From: Actinomycetes bacterium
Lineage (GTDB): Bacteria; Actinomycetota; Actinomycetes; Mycobacteriales; Micromonosporaceae
Length of the DNA stretch: 15,221 bases
Assembly: GCA_023437285.1 (NCBI GenBank)
Contig: JAEZGP010000638.1
Location: 1-15,221 of the forward strand
Direction of reading: 5' to 3'
Shown here: positions 13,300 through 15,221 of the stretch, one piece after another
Position numbering within the stretch: position 1 is the first letter of the stretch
Layout of the letters: every line of letters starts with the position of its first letter
Made by a program: the position numbers and the translations under genes
Notes under the pieces: generated by a model
The model's database searches: none
What the model was told of the DNA's origin: nothing
The model's input: only the letters and a program-made list of their open reading frames with translations

Positions 13300-14175
13300 T
13301 CAGACCCCTTCTTCCCAGCCTTCGTCATCATCGAGGGGCACCCCGAACGCCGAACGTGAGCCCGACTTCTGAATGACGGTCGGATCGACGTCCGCGTCAT
13401 CCCCGGCGTCCATCGCCGCACTCGCCGCCACGCTCGCGTTCGCGTTTGCCGCACCGGCGTTGGAGGCGCTCGTCCCCGCTGCGCTGCCCGCGCCGGCTGG
13501 GTTTGCGTGTCGGGAGTCGCTCTGTTCGTCATCGGTGGGCCCGCGGCCGCTGGTTTGGCCTCCGCCGGTCTCGTCGGCGCCGAGGGTGGACGGCGCCTTC
13601 CAGTCGATACGCGGCGGCTCCGCCAGGGGTCGACCGCCGAACTCGGCGAGCCAGGCCGCCACGAGCGCGCAGTTCTCGCGCCATTGCTCCTCGGGGATGG
13701 GCGGCAGGATGTCGTCCCACAGCGACAGGAAGGTGCCCCGCAGTTGCAGTCGACCGTACGGCCGCGCGAGGAACCAGAGGTGCAGGTGCGCCGAGCCGTC
13801 ACCCCACCGGTTCACGTGCACCCGGGCGACCCCGTCGAGGGATCGCATCGCCCGTTCCAGCCGTACCGTCATGACGCCGAGTTCGGCGGCGAACAGGTTC
13901 GGCAGGTCGCCCAGATCCAGATGTGAGCGGGACTCGAGGATCAGCACCATCGGCAGCCCCGTGGGACGCTCCAGTGCCCGTACGCGCCAGCGGTCACTCA
14001 CCCAGATGTACGCGTCCTCGGGCGCGGAACACGCGAGGCACGTCGCCGGATCCTCCCCGAGTCGGGGTGGCTCGGTCTCGACCGGCGGGTCGAGTTTGCG
14101 CAGTCTCAGGTCACCCTCGAAAGGGAAAGTCGGCCACTTGGTGAACTCGGGAAGGGCATCGGAGAGGTCGGCCAC
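13300..14175 (-). CDS. HIT-like protein with a degenerate HIT motif and a disordered tail
   Basis: A 291-residue protein. Residues about 20-190 look like a histidine-triad (HIT) fold: a CLAC pair (Cys46, Cys49), WRVRALERPTGLPMVLILES, LPNLFAAELGVMTVRLERAM and then GSAHLHLWFLARP. The HIT motif is H-x-H-x-H-x-x, with x hydrophobic. Here it reads HLHLWFL (His130, His132), so the third His is Trp134, although the central His, which is the nucleophile in active members, is kept. Residues 205-291 are low complexity (Gly/Ser/Asp, then Ala/Asn/Ser repeats) and end in an acidic DDDEGWEEGV. The tail contains VDPTVIQ (Thr266), similar to motifs in the MurJ N-terminus. The start is GTG 14175, 7 nt after TAGGGT and without a ribosome binding site. 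The frame extends upstream over parS but is not expected to be translated there. Activity is uncertain. Confidence 0.78.
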   Translation of the reverse strand: MADLSDALPEFTKWPTFPFEGDLRLRKLDPPVETEPPRLGEDPATCLACSAPEDAYIWVSDRWRVRALERPTGLPMVLILESRSHLDLGDLPNLFAAELGVMTVRLERAMRSLDGVARVHVNRWGDGSAHLHLWFLARPYGRLQLRGTFLSLWDDILPPIPEEQWRENCALVAAWLAEFGGRPLAEPPRIDWKAPSTLGADETGGGQTSGRGPTDDEQSDSRHANPAGAGSAAGTSASNAGAANANASVAASAAMDAGDDADVDPTVIQKSGSRSAFGVPLDDDEGWEEGV

Positions 14176-14182
14176 GAGCCCG

Positions 14183-14188
14183 ACCCTA
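14183..14188 (-). promoter_or_regulatory. -10 box TAGGGT of the HIT-like gene (leaderless)
   Basis: Minus-strand TAGGGT (14188-14183) is followed by 7 nt and then the GTG start at 14175. There is no Shine-Dalgarno sequence, so a leaderless mRNA is predicted. A DnaA-box-like TCATCCACA (14216-14224) lies just beyond the expected -35 position. Confidence 0.5.
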
Positions 14189-14215
14189 GCGGAGCCGGGC
14201 CACTGGGGGTACCCG

Positions 14216-14294
14216 TCATCCACAGGCGTGCGACGCCGTTGACACGTGCTTATGCGGCGACGAGGCCGTACCTGTGGACAACGGCTGTGGAGAA
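14216..14294. promoter_or_regulatory. Three DnaA-box-like sites next to parS
   Basis: TGTGGACAA (14273-14281) is a perfect DnaA box. TGTGGAGAA (14286-14294) and, in the opposite orientation, TCATCCACA (14216-14224) each have one mismatch. The outer two form the perfect 8-bp inverted repeat TCCACAGG (14219-14226) and CCTGTGGA (14271-14278). The third box ends 11 bp before parS. Confidence 0.6.
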
Positions 14295-14305
14295 CTTTCG
14301 AGCGT

Positions 14306-14321
14306 TGTTTCACGTGAAACA
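14306..14321. promoter_or_regulatory. parS centromere site
   Basis: TGTTTCACGTGAAACA is a perfect 16-bp palindrome identical to the bacterial parS consensus. ParB binds it, spreads and loads SMC for chromosome segregation, and actinobacterial parS sites cluster around oriC. It lies about 130 bp upstream of the HIT-like gene, outside any coding region. Confidence 0.97.
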
Positions 14322-15044
14322 TCGCGGCCGACAATTAGCGGTTGGTGGCCTGCCCCAGTCTCGGTGGACGACGCGACAGCCACGCCTTCGGTGAATCGGT
14401 GACGTCCGGTCTGCGCGGTGCCACAGCCGGCTGGTCGGTAGCCCGCGACACCGAGCGGTCGACTCAGCGTCCCTACGCGGGCCGCCGCATACACGACTGG
14501 TCGGCGCTGGACGCCGAGCTCGCCGACCGGTTCGCCGCACGACCGGCGCGATGGCAGACCGAGGGGACGGCGGTTCGGCGTGACGGTTCGGCGCGGATGG
14601 CCCGTAGGCTCGAAGCGCGGTCACCAAGGTGCGATCGGTAGGCGCGTACGGTCCGGGCGTCTTCAGCGGCCAGCCGCAAAGGGTGGACCGCCAACTCGGA
14701 GTAGCGCGTCGCTCAGGCGGCAACCCGCAGTCGACCCTCACGGCGGCCCGCACACGCGGTCGACGCGTCGGCGCGCTCTGCGGCCAGAGGATGTTCAATC
14801 GCCTTGCGGTTAGCGCACCGCGCTTGGGTACTCGGCGAAGATGACGACGAGTCGCTGACGAGTCGTGAGTAGCCCACGTCGAGTCCGACTCCGGCCCGGA
14901 GCCTCTTGCCGGCCCACAAGGTTTGTGCGTTCCGTGCGGACAGCGCGCCGCCCGTCGGGAGTGTCTGTCTGGCCGCCGCCCACGCGCCGGTCTCCACGAG
15001 TCGCCTTGCACACGCTGAGGTCTCCGGGCTTGGGCCAGAGCGTT

Positions 15045-15072
15045 GCGGTCTACGGGCCGCGGTCTACGGGCC
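15045..15072 (+). repeat. Perfect 14-bp tandem duplication
   Basis: GCGGTCTACGGGCC occurs twice without a gap, at 15045-15058 and 15059-15072. Confidence 0.9.
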
Positions 15073-15165
15073 GCATGTGACCGCGCCGGTGCTGCCGTTG
15101 CTGCCGCGTGCCGCCGTGCCGCCAGCTACCGCCCTAGCCCTTACCGGCGCTGCCGCCGCGTGCCG

Positions 15166-15221
15166 CTGCCGCTGCCGCTGCTGTGTGCCGCGTGCCGCTG
15201 CCGCTGCTGTGTGCCGCGTGC
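15166..15221 (+). repeat. 26-bp tandem repeat reaching the window edge
   Basis: The unit at 15192-15217 (made of CTGCCG/GCTGCT steps and ending in TGTGTGCCGC) is identical at 25 of 26 positions to 15166-15191. A third copy begins at 15218 and is cut by the end of the window. The stretch before it (15080-15165) is also rich in TGCCGC steps. Confidence 0.85.

Larger units (their letters stand above)
14322..15221. other. 900-bp region without a recognisable gene
   Basis: Open frames exist on both strands, the longest being 233 codons on the minus strand (15011-14310). Their translations are Arg/Pro/Ser-rich, match no family I recognise, and lack start signals. Base composition and codon pattern differ from the genes to the left. 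No RNA gene was recognised. The region has a 14-bp tandem duplication and ends in a 26-bp tandem repeat, so it may reach a contig end. Confidence 0.6.

Noticed and set aside
14176..14334. N-terminal extension of the HIT-like frame beginning MSAAMFHVKQ
   Set aside because: MFHVKQ is only the translation of parS in this frame. The TAGGGT box 7 nt before GTG 14175 places transcription start downstream of it.
14310..15011. 233-codon minus-strand frame as a candidate novel gene
   Set aside because: Arg/Pro/Ser-rich, no start signal, no family, and its C-terminus reads through parS.
15080..15221. Possible CRISPR array
   Set aside because: Repeats are directly tandem without spacers and are built from CTGCCG steps, so they are simple tandem repeats.

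Overview
The window is very GC-rich, with codons ending almost always in G or C and gene starts that are often GTG. Its gene order is the conserved origin-proximal segment of actinobacterial chromosomes: tRNA nucleotidyltransferase, MurJ, pseudokinase, ECF sigma/anti-sigma, TrxB, TrxA, CwlM-like amidase, GNAT protein, parS. In mycobacteria the same order runs Rv3907c to Rv3916c and leads to parB-parA and dnaA. The style suggests Micromonosporaceae or a relative; that family assignment is inference.

Layout. 1-95 is the 3' end of an unidentified gene, followed by a G/C hairpin with an 11-G run. 181-798 holds a large inverted repeat, a promoter and a secreted lamin-tail-domain protein. A 13-bp-stem hairpin separates this from the convergent ogt (847-1332, minus), which is divergent from an MFS transporter (1408-2766). 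cca (2787-4226, minus) and murJ (4279-6159, plus) are divergent with promoters about 25 bp apart. A 481-bp gene-free gap (6160-6640) carries a helically phased array of DnaA-box-like sequences. Then come the membrane pseudokinase (6641-8149), the SigM-type ECF sigma factor (8180-8824) and its anti-sigma factor (8821-9678, ATGA overlap), trxB (9829-10761) with a SigR-type promoter, trxA (10796-11122) with a clear intrinsic terminator, and the cwlM-like amidase (11265-12437). On the minus strand lie a GNAT-like protein (12543-13208) and a HIT-like protein (13300-14175). A perfect parS (14306-14321) with three DnaA-box-like sites follows. The last 900 bp have no convincing gene and end inside a 26-bp tandem repeat.

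Functional themes. MurJ (lipid II flippase), its pseudokinase partner and the CwlM-like protein are the parts that in mycobacteria form a PknB/FhaA-controlled peptidoglycan switch. The sigma/anti-sigma/thioredoxin block handles envelope or thiol stress. parS and the DnaA boxes tie the segment to chromosome replication and segregation. The most interesting signals are the DnaA-box array upstream of the pseudokinase gene, and a recurring TAGGGT/TAGGCT box 6-9 nt before start codons that lack a ribosome binding site, which implies leaderless transcripts for most transcription units here.
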